From JANXSF01 sp043745195 (GTDB taxonomy: Bacteria; Acidobacteriota; Terriglobia; Bryobacterales; Bryobacteraceae), in assembly GCA_043745195.1 (NCBI GenBank), contig JAYTTF010000077.1, forward strand, positions 1 to 64,000: DNA of 64,000 bases, read 5' to 3'. The translations under genes were made by a program, and so were the position numbers. This document shows, piece by piece, positions 1 through 8,653 of the stretch. Below the pieces are notes generated by a model, which was given only the letters and a program-made list of their open reading frames with translations, did not search any database and was not told where the DNA came from. Position 1 is the first letter of the stretch, and every line of letters starts with the position of its first letter.

Positions 1-156
1 GGGAAGTTCTTCACCAGGGAGAATGAGTTCCTGGACGTAGGCAGCGTGGGTGACGGCGTTGAAGGCAGAGCGGCGTTTGCCTTCGGGGGTTTTGGGGCCG
101 GTGGATTTCAGCGCGTTGAGGCGCGAGGTTTCTTTGCGTTTATCGTCTGTTCTCAT
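1..156 (-). CDS. Small 'STGPKTPEGK' family protein, 3' part cut by window edge
   Basis: Reading the minus strand from an ATG at 156 gives 52 uninterrupted codons to the window edge. The N-terminus is basic and polar and contains NALKSTGPKTPEGKRRSAFN followed by AVTHAAYVQEL. This serine/threonine-glycine-proline-lysine pattern followed by N-A-V-x-H is the hallmark of a small uncharacterised protein family common in Acidobacteria and Planctomycetes. The motif resembles a DNA- or RNA-binding tail, but no function is established and none is claimed. The gene points away from the polysaccharide locus and is probably unrelated to it. The 286 bases between it and the next gene show nothing I can name. 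Confidence 0.7.
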   Translation of the reverse strand, partial: MRTDDKRKETSRLNALKSTGPKTPEGKRRSAFNAVTHAAYVQELILPGEELP

Positions 157-442
157 TGTGGTTCCAGGATAGCAGACGGTTCACAGGACGCTATGGTTAA
201 GTGCTTTAGAATCCTAACGAAATGACTTGTGACTGACTGCGCACAACTTGCGGGTTTTATTAGGGATATCAAACTGCGAACCCCTGGGGTGATCAACAGG
301 GAATCAGGAAAGCGAGGTGAAAAAGCTCTAGACTAACAGTCTGGTGAGATTAGTTACTCAGCCTTATGCGTAGCTTTTGTAGGGTGAACTTCCAATAACA
401 CAGGCGGACATCCACGCCGATAAATAGTTAATAGCCAATAAA

Positions 443-3214
443 ATGTGCAATCAACAGTTTAAGACCCACTCTTTCGCTAGCCTATTTACGCTTGGCGCTT
501 TTTTCGCCTGCGTGGACGGTTATGCGGCGACCCCGATTGCCCTTTCGCCGATTTCCAAGTCGTTGGCTGCGGGCCAAACCCAGCAATTCACCGTAAAAAA
601 CGCTGTTGGCAATGGTTCCTATGTTTATACATTAAATCCGGCGGTTGGAACGATTTCCGCAACAGGACTTTATTCGGCTCCATCGGCACTAACCAGCGGC
701 CGGACAGTGAATGTAACGGTTAGGAGCGCAACAGATTCCAGCGTGTATGCAAGTGCCTCCGTTTTCTTGAATCCGGCACTCGTCAGTGGAGTATCGATCA
801 CGCCAACCACTGTTGCGCTGGGCAGTTCACAGACCCAGGCATTTGTGGCAACGGTAAGTGGGAACAACAATAAAACAGTGACGTGGTCGTTAAGCGTGGG
901 GTTAGGGACGATATCCAGCACGGGCGTTTATACCGCTCCAGCGACGATTGCCAATGCGCAGACGGTGATAGTGAAGGCGACAAGTGTAGCCGATCCAAGC
1001 AAGTCTGGCGTGTCGACGGTGAGTTTAAAAGTACCTGTGAGTGTTTCGCTGAGTTCGTCGGGCGGGTCATTAATGCCGTTGCAATCCCAACGGGTGACGG
1101 CTGTTGTCGCAGGGTCGGCGAACAGCGGGGTAAATTGGACGATAAATCCTGCGATTGGGAGCTTGTCGACTTCGCCGACAACCGCAGTTTATGTGGCACC
1201 GAGCGCAATTGATCAGGCGCAAACTGTTACAATAACGGCCAGCGCCATGGCCGATCCAACTAAAATAGCAAGTGTAGCCTTCGCATTGATGCAGGCAGTG
1301 AGTGTATCCATCAGCCCCTCGGCGGTTAGTTTAGCCCCGGGGGGGAGCCAGCAGTTTACGGCTCAGGTGACTGGGGCGAGGAGGACGGAAGTGAATTGGT
1401 CGATCGATCCGGCGGTTGGGACGATTGACGAGACTGGCCTATACACGGCACCCAGCGTTATTGCCGCCGCACAAACTGTAACGATTAAATCGCAAAGTAT
1501 TGCGGATCCGGCGAAAACTGGCGCCAGTTCGGTTTCATTGCAGCCTGCTTCGCTGATTCGTTGGTCAATTGATGCAAATCGCCTTTCGAGTCTGTCCTAC
1601 GGAGGGCAAAACTTTTATCAATATATGGATTCTATTGTTCAAGGCGCAAGGTTTCGCGCGCCGGACGGTACGATAACGGACGCAGGATGGAATAAGCCGA
1701 ACAAGGTTTCGTTGTTGAATAACCCTCCAGCCTTCGAACAGATCTACAATCTAGGGCGTGCCAATCAATTTACTTTGCGGGTCACCTGGACACAGACGGA
1801 TAGCAGGACATTGAAGGCGGTCGCTAAGTTTACAAATAACGACCCCAATAGCACGCTGGTCAGTTTGGGTCTTCACTTACTTCCGGTGAACCTACCTGGC
1901 CCCGCAACGCAATACAACCAAAATGTTCCTATTGAAGTAAATCAGTTCAATGGGCAGCCAGCGCAATTTCTCAGCGGTAACTGGGGTAGTATCGCCCATT
2001 GGCAATCTGGATACCCTACAAACGGTAACCAATTGTCCTATTATCGTTCAGCGTCTCAGACGTCTTTCGATCCCATCCTTACCACCTCTACCGCCTACGG
2101 TCCGCGAACGTATTCCCTTGAAACCCCTCCCGGCGAAACGAACACGATGACGCAGTTCGTGCGATTCGGGGCTTCGACGGATACTGCTTCAAGCTTGGCT
2201 CCTGAGGCTTTTGAAGAATATCGGTCGGCGTTCCCGAATCAGGTGAATTGGCCCGACCGCCGCCCGATCGCATATTGGATGATCGCTGAAGGTACAAAGC
2301 GAAGTGCGTCCAACCCTCGGGGATATCTATGGGATCCGGCTTTGGATGTAACGAAGGGTAATTTTCAGACACGCGTTTTGGCTGCTGCGGACAATACAAT
2401 CGGCATTCTCAATAGCATGTCAGTAAGACCGCAGGGAATGATCATTTGGGATCTTGAGGGACAAGAGTTTAACCATGCTTTCACCTATGTAGGCAATCCG
2501 ATGAAATTGGGGGATTTAGCGCCGGAAATGGATGCTGTCGTAGACTCGTTCTTCGCCAAATTTACTGCAGCCGGTTTCAGAACTGGCGTGACTATTCGTC
2601 CAAATCATTTCGGAACTGGAACGGCATTGCCAGAATCCTGCAAGACCGATTCAAACTATGCTCTTTGGGATAAGTTCATTTTACTGAATGCGCCTTTTCC
2701 CTATCGTTCCTATGTATGTTCCGCAACGAATAGCTGGCAAGCCAGCTCAGCCAATGGACCAGGGGCACAAACCACAACGCAGGATTACAATGATGCCCTG
2801 GATTTGCTTCAGCAACGAATTCGTTATGCCCGTAACCGTTGGGGCACCACGCTATTCTACATTGACAGCTCCGTGTGGGAAGGAGGTAAACCAATCGACC
2901 CTTCTATTTTCAGGACGCTTGCCTCCATGTTTCCAGATTGTTTGATTATTCCAGAGAATACCGTGGCTGCTCATTTCGGAAGCACTGCTCCATACAATTG
3001 GCTCAGTGGTTACCGCAACAGAGCGGCTGACGCGCGCACTCTGTATCCTGAAGCGTTTCAGGTTATGAGCATAGCAAATGTAACAATTGCCGACCAGCCT
3101 CAACTAGTCAACATGGTGAAAGCGGGAGATATACTTTTGTTTCCAGCTTGGTTCAGTTCACAGCCAGAGGTAAGGGCCGTCCAGGACATCTACAAAGCTG
3201 CGGGGATCAAGTAG
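443..3214 (+). CDS. Secreted Ig-repeat protein with glycoside-hydrolase-like C-terminal domain
   Basis: 923 residues. A signal peptide ends near residue 29 (hydrophobic stretch then GYAATP). Four tandem Ig-like repeats follow, starting near residues 34, 113, 197 and 285. Each has the core 'G.S.F.A.V' and a recurring '.W.I.PAVGTI...GLYTAP' signature of bacterial Ig-like domains. From about residue 370 to the end is a non-repetitive domain with the look of a TIM-barrel glycosidase: beta-strand-like segments end in acidic residues, IIWDLEGQE (about 666-674), LFYIDSSVWEGG (about 803-814) and CLIIPENT (about 833-840). The gene converges on the polysaccharide operon; the two 3' ends overlap by 8 bases. 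A role in trimming, releasing or binding that polysaccharide is plausible but inferred. The exact hydrolase family is not recognised. No strong ribosome binding site precedes the ATG. Confidence 0.75.
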   Translation: MCNQQFKTHSFASLFTLGAFFACVDGYAATPIALSPISKSLAAGQTQQFTVKNAVGNGSYVYTLNPAVGTISATGLYSAPSALTSGRTVNVTVRSATDSSVYASASVFLNPALVSGVSITPTTVALGSSQTQAFVATVSGNNNKTVTWSLSVGLGTISSTGVYTAPATIANAQTVIVKATSVADPSKSGVSTVSLKVPVSVSLSSSGGSLMPLQSQRVTAVVAGSANSGVNWTINPAIGSLSTSPTTAVYVAPSAIDQAQTVTITASAMADPTKIASVAFALMQAVSVSISPSAVSLAPGGSQQFTAQVTGARRTEVNWSIDPAVGTIDETGLYTAPSVIAAAQTVTIKSQSIADPAKTGASSVSLQPASLIRWSIDANRLSSLSYGGQNFYQYMDSIVQGARFRAPDGTITDAGWNKPNKVSLLNNPPAFEQIYNLGRANQFTLRVTWTQTDSRTLKAVAKFTNNDPNSTLVSLGLHLLPVNLPGPATQYNQNVPIEVNQFNGQPAQFLSGNWGSIAHWQSGYPTNGNQLSYYRSASQTSFDPILTTSTAYGPRTYSLETPPGETNTMTQFVRFGASTDTASSLAPEAFEEYRSAFPNQVNWPDRRPIAYWMIAEGTKRSASNPRGYLWDPALDVTKGNFQTRVLAAADNTIGILNSMSVRPQGMIIWDLEGQEFNHAFTYVGNPMKLGDLAPEMDAVVDSFFAKFTAAGFRTGVTIRPNHFGTGTALPESCKTDSNYALWDKFILLNAPFPYRSYVCSATNSWQASSANGPGAQTTTQDYNDALDLLQQRIRYARNRWGTTLFYIDSSVWEGGKPIDPSIFRTLASMFPDCLIIPENTVAAHFGSTAPYNWLSGYRNRAADARTLYPEAFQVMSIANVTIADQPQLVNMVKAGDILLFPAWFSSQPEVRAVQDIYKAAGIK

Positions 3215-3788
3215 ATACGGAATCTACATTTATTAGAGGTCCCCGAATGACACGGGATTTAATGGCTTTGGCTGGATTTCCCGAATAGATCATAAGAGCA
3301 TGCAACGATTGGGTAACCACGCTGCCCGCAGTAGCTACTGCTCCAGCACCGACTTCAACTCCTGGACAAATGATCACTTTTGCTCCGATCCAAGCGCTTT
3401 CCAGAATAGTAATTGGCTGGATGAGCAGTCCAAAAGCTGGATCGCTCCAATCGTGATTGCCCGTGCACAGATAAGCTCCTTGTGAAATACACACATTGGA
3501 TTGTATGTGGACCAGAGCAAGGTTATCGATCCATACGTGTTCACCGATCCAACTATGATCCTCTATTTCTAACAACCACGGATACTTGATCTGCACTCCC
3601 GGTTTGATGATTACACCTTTGCCTATCCTCGAACCAAACGAGCGAAGTAACCAGCATCGCAAAGAAGAGTATGGTATCCATTTTGCCCGCAGAATTGGCA
3701 GCCCTACGAAAAACCAGAGCGCTTGGATCCAGCGCGGCCGACCTGGCGAGTACCAGCTGTTATTGTATGCAGATAGGTCCGTTGACAT
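3207..3788 (-). CDS. WcaF-type hexapeptide-repeat acetyltransferase
   Basis: 193 residues, starting MSTDLSAYNNSWYSPGRPRW. The open frame runs further upstream, but that part lies over the preceding glycosyltransferase and reads as nonsense, so the ATG at 3788 is chosen. It leaves 38 bases after the upstream stop. An N-terminal amphipathic or short membrane-associated helix (ALWFFVGLPIL) is followed by left-handed beta-helix hexapeptide repeats (IGKGVIIKPGVQI, IGEHVWIDN, IGAKVIICPGVEVGAGA). The catalytic His of this family is His112 in GNHDW. The colanic-acid WcaF family O-acetylates sugars from acetyl-CoA. As the last gene of the operon it most likely decorates the polysaccharide repeat unit. 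Confidence 0.85.
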   Translation of the reverse strand: MSTDLSAYNNSWYSPGRPRWIQALWFFVGLPILRAKWIPYSSLRCWLLRSFGSRIGKGVIIKPGVQIKYPWLLEIEDHSWIGEHVWIDNLALVHIQSNVCISQGAYLCTGNHDWSDPAFGLLIQPITILESAWIGAKVIICPGVEVGAGAVATAGSVVTQSLHALMIYSGNPAKAIKSRVIRGPLINVDSVST

Positions 3789-3826
3789 GTTGGTATTGCC
3801 CAGGAATACGTGGGGATGTCCAATGA

Positions 3827-5005
3827 CTATCCATTCGAATCGAACGGGGCATCCGACAGTAAATCTGAATTCCGCAAAGCCTTTCGCAAACCACGAATGG
3901 GGTCCGTCGACTCGCGCCAGCGTCTCAATACTTGTGGCGAGGCCGCCTTCATTTCGTCGATATTCTTTGGTTCCGTAACTTCCAAAAGCGCTTGCGCCAA
4001 ATCCTCGACATCGCCTTTGAGGAAAATTTTTCCGTTCAATCCATCGATGATCAAATCGGCAGCCGCGCCGACAGCAGAACTTGCGACTAGCGCCATACGA
4101 GTCGCAGCTTCGGTCAGCACAACTCCCCACGGCTCAAAATCGCTCGGAAGTACAAATACATCACCAACTGAATACAGCGCGGCTAGTTCGGCAGGATCGG
4201 CGATGAATCCGAGCCATTTGACCCGATTTCCAAGTGAAGCATTTTGCAACTTTTTACGTAAAGGACCCTCTCCCAGCATCATAAGATCCCATGTTGGACG
4301 TTTATCAGAAATGCGTGTAAATGCCGCGATTAGCAGATCCGGGCGCTTGGCGGAAACCATTCGCCCCGCGAAAAGAATGGTCCGCCGTTGGTTAACGATT
4401 CGATGCCGATCCCAGGACGCTCCACGATCCAATCTTGCGAAAAGAGCATAGTTGGGTTCGTAAGGAAACGGGTACAATCGCTCAGGCTTTACACCGTAAC
4501 GTTGGAAGTACTCCTTGCCCAAGCTGCCGCAGTGAAAAACGCCGGTTGTTTGCCTAAGAACCCATGGGACGTAGATTCGCTTAACTAGTGCACGAAGGCC
4601 GACAGCGAGGTCGCCGCGGATATTGCTGTCTCCAAAAATGAAGCATGGAATCTGCCGGCGAGCAGCCCACCGGACGATGCGCAAGCGCGCCAAATCGTTG
4701 TAGCCGTACAATACGATTGCCTGGATGCGCTTGCTGATGAGCCAGTCTATTACCTCTCCACCTTTTGCCCATTGTTTAATAAAGCTAATTGGACTGTAGC
4801 TGATCCCGGACGTCTCATTCTTACCAAAAAGAACAGGCTTGATTTCCGGATCTTCATCGTACCGCCAGGGTGAACTGGCCAATTCATGGGTGAACAAACT
4901 CCACAATTCGATTTCAGGCATCTCACGACAGATTCGGCGGTGAAGGTGAAGGCGGTATGGCGTTTGTTCGTTAGCAATTATCGCAAGCTTTGTGGCTACC
5001 TTCAC
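3827..5005 (-). CDS. GT4-type glycosyltransferase (GT-B fold)
   Basis: 392 residues from a GTG at 5005 that overlaps the stop of the preceding gene (GTGA), suggesting translational coupling. A longer reading to 5098 would lie entirely inside the upstream gene and adds no homologous sequence. The N-terminal half carries the acceptor domain (KLAIIANEQTPYRLHLH). The C-terminal half has the nucleotide-sugar domain: ILFAGRMVSAKRPDLLI, then VFVLPSDFEPWGVVLTEA with the E-x7-E motif that contacts the donor in GT4 enzymes. It should transfer one sugar to the lipid-linked repeat unit at the cytoplasmic face. Donor and acceptor cannot be told from sequence. Confidence 0.88.
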   Translation of the reverse strand: MKVATKLAIIANEQTPYRLHLHRRICREMPEIELWSLFTHELASSPWRYDEDPEIKPVLFGKNETSGISYSPISFIKQWAKGGEVIDWLISKRIQAIVLYGYNDLARLRIVRWAARRQIPCFIFGDSNIRGDLAVGLRALVKRIYVPWVLRQTTGVFHCGSLGKEYFQRYGVKPERLYPFPYEPNYALFARLDRGASWDRHRIVNQRRTILFAGRMVSAKRPDLLIAAFTRISDKRPTWDLMMLGEGPLRKKLQNASLGNRVKWLGFIADPAELAALYSVGDVFVLPSDFEPWGVVLTEAATRMALVASSAVGAAADLIIDGLNGKIFLKGDVEDLAQALLEVTEPKNIDEMKAASPQVLRRWRESTDPIRGLRKALRNSDLLSDAPFDSNG

Positions 5006-6165
5006 GGCATGAATACTTCCCGGCACGTCTGGGCCCACTGTTGGACTATTCGGTCCATTGAAAACGTCTTCAACAAATGTGCGCGATCTCGGGCGCACAC
5101 CTCATTGCGCCATCCCGTATCCTGCATGCGGGTGCGAAAGAACCCTTTCCAAGTCTGACTCGACAGGGGCAGGATTTCGGATTCAGGGCGGAAGGATTCT
5201 GCTATGTAGACCTGTTCGGACAAAGCAACTGCACAATTTTGTTCGACAGCCTCTAGAACCGCAATGCCAAAATTTTCCTGTAGCGAAGGCAATAGGAACC
5301 AGTCCGCCCGTCTAAGGAGATAGCGCTTGTCGCGACCGGACACGAAGCCAGCAAACTGTATCGAATCGGATGGCGCACCCTTCGCGATCCGTTTCAGTTC
5401 TGCTTCGTACTTGGCCTCGCCTGATCCGGCTATGACCAACCTCCATGGGGCGGGGATTTCTGCCTCTCGCCAAGTCCGGATGAGGAAATCGATGTTCTTC
5501 TTCGGATGTAGTCTTCCTAAGAATAGTGCTACCCGAGAACCCGTAGCCTGATGAAGTGACATATTGTCAGGGTTTTCGTTGGGCAACATGGTTGAATCAA
5601 ATCCATAAGGTCTAAGGATTCGGTTCTGCGAATGGATAGGAAAGGCTTGACGTGTCCGTTCTTTATTCGTTGTAAAAAAAGTACAGCGAGCATTTTGACT
5701 GACGAAGCGTTCCCGCCAATGCCAATAGGCAGCTTTCTTCGCGGCCTTTAGTGGACCTTGTTTCCAGACCGCCCAATGCTCGAGCATGCCGTGAGGGAAA
5801 TGGGCATAGGGTATGCCCGCTTTGATACACTCCGTTGCGGTCGCCCAAGTGGGATAAGTCCAGGCCCCATGAATCATCACTCCGTGAAATTCAGGCAAAT
5901 TCCTCTGCAGCCACGGGCGCAATTCGGACGAATACGCATAAGCGTTTTTGCTAGCAGAACGGAGCGAATGAATCCGGGACTTGTCGAATGAGTAGTCTGA
6001 GACCAGAAAGTCTCCGATACCTACGATTTGACTGGAGAGTTGTGGCCCTTCGGCCCTTGCGGATAGATCTAGAACAAGACGAAGCGGACCCCCATAAGTC
6101 TCGTCCAAGGACGATAAAACGTGGAGCACTTTTGGAGGACATTGTGTCACTGTGTTCATAGGCAC
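5002..6165 (-). CDS. GT4-type glycosyltransferase (GT-B fold)
   Basis: 387 residues from a GTG at 6165, directly after the upstream TAA. An ATG two codons later (6159) is equally possible, and neither has a clear ribosome binding site. The protein begins KVLHVLSSLDETYGGPLRLV, the usual N-terminal strand and glycine loop of GT4 enzymes. It continues with VALFLGRLHPKKNIDFLI and FLLPSLQENFGIAVLEAV, which holds the E-x7-E donor motif. It overlaps the next gene by four bases. It is one of three consecutive GT4 genes in the distal part of the operon, consistent with a repeat unit of several sugars. Confidence 0.88.
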   Translation of the reverse strand: MPMNTVTQCPPKVLHVLSSLDETYGGPLRLVLDLSARAEGPQLSSQIVGIGDFLVSDYSFDKSRIHSLRSASKNAYAYSSELRPWLQRNLPEFHGVMIHGAWTYPTWATATECIKAGIPYAHFPHGMLEHWAVWKQGPLKAAKKAAYWHWRERFVSQNARCTFFTTNKERTRQAFPIHSQNRILRPYGFDSTMLPNENPDNMSLHQATGSRVALFLGRLHPKKNIDFLIRTWREAEIPAPWRLVIAGSGEAKYEAELKRIAKGAPSDSIQFAGFVSGRDKRYLLRRADWFLLPSLQENFGIAVLEAVEQNCAVALSEQVYIAESFRPESEILPLSSQTWKGFFRTRMQDTGWRNEVCARDRAHLLKTFSMDRIVQQWAQTCREVFMP

Positions 6166-7389
6166 TTATTGGGCCAACGCTTTGGAAAACAGATCCTTCA
6201 TTCGCAATGCATGGCGGTCCCAAGTGAGCGCGGTTTGAAACAAGTGGAGCGCGGCGACGCCCATTGCCTTTCTGAGCTCCTCGTCACTAAGAAGGCGATC
6301 AAGCGCATTGGCTGCGTCTTTCACGTTACGAGGGGGAACGGTGAACCCATGCTCGCCATTCTTGATCACATCGGCGATACCACCGTCGGAGCAGCAAACC
6401 ACCGGTTTACCGGCAGCCAATGCTTCCAGATATACAGTGGCAAAGGGTTCATCCCACCCCACAAGCGCAAATACATCGCACCATACCATCTCCTGTATTA
6501 CGTCGTCATGCGGGATTGATCCCAACAATACAACCTGCGACTCCAACTTATTGTTGATAATTCGCAGTTCAATCTCCGCGCGTTCCTCACCGTCCCCCGC
6601 GATGCGAAGCACAGCCTCGGGATATTTCTGAGCGATGAGGGCAAAGGCCTCAATCAGTAGTGGAAAGCCTTTGCGATGATAAAATGCGCCGCAACTGAAG
6701 ATTACTAGTTTTCCAAGAAGTGCTGCTGGCTTAAGGGAGTCGAGATTCTTCTGTGGCACGGGATTGGCGCCGTTATGAATCGTATGGGTGCACGCCAAAG
6801 GGAACTGATCTTTCATTTCCCTTTCCATACGGGTGGACACTGCAATCATGGCAGACGATTCTCTTACTACACTGACAAATGCTTTCCGTCGATCTGAATA
6901 AATTCGACAATCCTCAATTTCGCCAAAATCATGATCCGTTACGAGAAATGGTAGATTTGTTTCCCGCTTCAGCCGCATTGCCAGATACCCATTCACGGCA
7001 GTGTGATGTGCGTAGATCAAGTGCGGATGAAACGACTCTACAGCACTCAACAATTTGCTCCGTGCCGATAGCCATCCGATCCCAGTAGTAACGCGTGGAT
7101 AGCGTTGATTCAACCATCGGGCTGGCCCGACAGGATAGTTAAGCCAACGCGGGTAGAGTGCGGTCACCCCGTTCCAATCGAATCGTTCCGGGCAGTCTGA
7201 GTAGGCTCGAGCTCCTTTCGTTAGAGCCAATGCAGACGGAACCCATGAGGTTAACGAGACGACCATTACGTCAATTCCATTTCTCCGCAAAGCCTGAGCT
7301 TGTGCCAGGGCCCAGTTTCCCATTATGTGATTCAGCGGTTTGGGGAAATAGGTGGCCAGCATTAGGACCTTAAGATTCTTAGTATGCAT
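6166..7389 (-). CDS. GT4-type glycosyltransferase (GT-B fold)
   Basis: 407 residues. The N-terminus KVLMLATYFPKPLNHIMGNW is typical of GT4 glycosyltransferases of polysaccharide loci. The middle has LIYAHHTAVNGYLA (acceptor domain). The C-terminal domain has LVIFSCGAFYHRKGFPLLIE and DVFALVGWDEPFATVYLEAL, with the E-x7-E pattern. The start overlaps the stop of the upstream polymerase-like gene by 11 bases, so the genes are co-transcribed. Its function is sugar addition to the growing repeat unit; the sugar is unknown. Confidence 0.88.
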   Translation of the reverse strand: MHTKNLKVLMLATYFPKPLNHIMGNWALAQAQALRRNGIDVMVVSLTSWVPSALALTKGARAYSDCPERFDWNGVTALYPRWLNYPVGPARWLNQRYPRVTTGIGWLSARSKLLSAVESFHPHLIYAHHTAVNGYLAMRLKRETNLPFLVTDHDFGEIEDCRIYSDRRKAFVSVVRESSAMIAVSTRMEREMKDQFPLACTHTIHNGANPVPQKNLDSLKPAALLGKLVIFSCGAFYHRKGFPLLIEAFALIAQKYPEAVLRIAGDGEERAEIELRIINNKLESQVVLLGSIPHDDVIQEMVWCDVFALVGWDEPFATVYLEALAAGKPVVCCSDGGIADVIKNGEHGFTVPPRNVKDAANALDRLLSDEELRKAMGVAALHLFQTALTWDRHALRMKDLFSKALAQ

Positions 7390-8653
7390 AGCGGGCCTTG
7401 TTCCAAACCCACCAAGTGGGTAAGGATAAAATGACCAAACGGAAAATTACCGCTTCCCCGCTTTGACTCACCATATAAATGGAGAGCAGCACTAAGATGG
7501 TATATTGCGTATTCCAAGGTCCGGATAGGACGATGGCTTTGCGCCATGTACTTCCATAGGCGTAGCCAATCGCCCATAGGGCAGGGAGTGTCAACCAAGA
7601 GAACTCAACCCATAGGTCGGCGACTAGAGCCGCGGCGGCGCCCGGAATCTCCTGCCACCCCATCACTTCCTTGAGTCCAGCCTTGCCTACGCCGGCGTTG
7701 AACTCAAGTTCGGGAACCCCGGCATCCACGTATTTGTTAGGCCACAATTGCCGTGGAACTGGACGCACAAACAGTTGAGCTAAGTAGCGTTTCCCCCAAA
7801 AATAGGAACCGGTCTGACGAGATGCGATCATGCAACCTGCCCCAAATATGTATTCGTTGGCTTCGGTTGCGCTAAGAACACCTGACACATCGGTGTTTAA
7901 GGCGGCGTCGCTACCGACGTAAATCGCGCCACGGTTCGCGACAAGAAACGTCAGCAAAAAACCAAGCGCAAGCCCGGCGAGTACCACTGTTGCCAAGGAT
8001 GGTCGTTGCCCTCGACCCAAATACCATGAGAGGCCCAAGGTGACCACAATAAGAAACGTCGGTCCGCGCTGCGCCCCAAGCAGTCCCTGGATCAGATAAG
8101 GAAGCGAGAGTAGAATCACAGCCGCCAGCCACATTTTGTTTTTCGGTTGGTAAACCGGCGGCGAAAAGAAGAACAGCAAACCAACAATGATTAGATAAAC
8201 GGTTTCCCTGATGTAGCCGACTTCACTCCATCCTCTTCCATTGGTTCTACCGAAAACTTCCAAAAAGCCGCCACCGCTACCGATAACATATATCCAAGCA
8301 AGCAGGCCTATTGCACCCAGAACCTGCCCCCCCCTCAATAAAATTCCTGGGTGATAGCGGTCGTTCTGAGGAGTCCGACACTTAAGACTAATATTGCTGC
8401 CCTGGAATAATCCTAATATCAAACAGAGCAAGCCAGCTATGATGACGCCCTGTACCCAAATCGCCTGATCCTCACTGACATAAGCGAAGAGTGCCCCACC
8501 GTTTGCAAGATATAGAGGCATCACGACATACATGAATGAACACATGGGTAGCAGGATCACCGCTGGGTGAAAGGGATCCCGATATTTTCTGTACGCCCCC
8601 AATATCCCGGCAACGCAAATTAATGCGGTCAACCAGCAAAGACCTTCAAACAT
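7379..8653 (-). CDS. Wzy-like polytopic membrane protein (putative polysaccharide polymerase)
   Basis: 424 residues from ATG 8653, which has AAAGAG nine bases upstream. A GTG at 8674 would add seven residues. About eleven hydrophobic segments are visible (for example CWLTALICVAGILGAY near the N-terminus, VVLAGLALGFLLTFLVA in the middle and YTILVLLSIYMVSQSG at the end), with a large hydrophilic loop between them (about residues 265-345) containing RPVPRQLWPNKY. This architecture fits O-antigen/oligosaccharide repeat-unit polymerases, which join undecaprenyl-linked repeats at the periplasmic side. Sequence conservation in that family is too low for certainty. It is odd in a locus that also encodes an ABC exporter for finished chains. 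Confidence 0.72.
   Translation of the reverse strand: MFEGLCWLTALICVAGILGAYRKYRDPFHPAVILLPMCSFMYVVMPLYLANGGALFAYVSEDQAIWVQGVIIAGLLCLILGLFQGSNISLKCRTPQNDRYHPGILLRGGQVLGAIGLLAWIYVIGSGGGFLEVFGRTNGRGWSEVGYIRETVYLIIVGLLFFFSPPVYQPKNKMWLAAVILLSLPYLIQGLLGAQRGPTFLIVVTLGLSWYLGRGQRPSLATVVLAGLALGFLLTFLVANRGAIYVGSDAALNTDVSGVLSATEANEYIFGAGCMIASRQTGSYFWGKRYLAQLFVRPVPRQLWPNKYVDAGVPELEFNAGVGKAGLKEVMGWQEIPGAAAALVADLWVEFSWLTLPALWAIGYAYGSTWRKAIVLSGPWNTQYTILVLLSIYMVSQSGEAVIFRLVILSLPTWWVWNKARYAY

Noticed and set aside
190..440. Possible riboswitch in the leader of the Ig-repeat protein gene
   Set aside because: No consensus core of a known class (c-di-GMP, cobalamin, SAM, glycine) could be matched.
540..1550. Regularly spaced repeats considered as a CRISPR-like array or minisatellite
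   Set aside because: They are about 250-base coding repeats of Ig-like domains with diverged nucleotide sequence.
7379..8653. The polytopic protein as a Wzx-type flippase
   Set aside because: The number and spacing of helices and the large hydrophilic loop fit polymerases better; no MATE-like repeat symmetry is seen.
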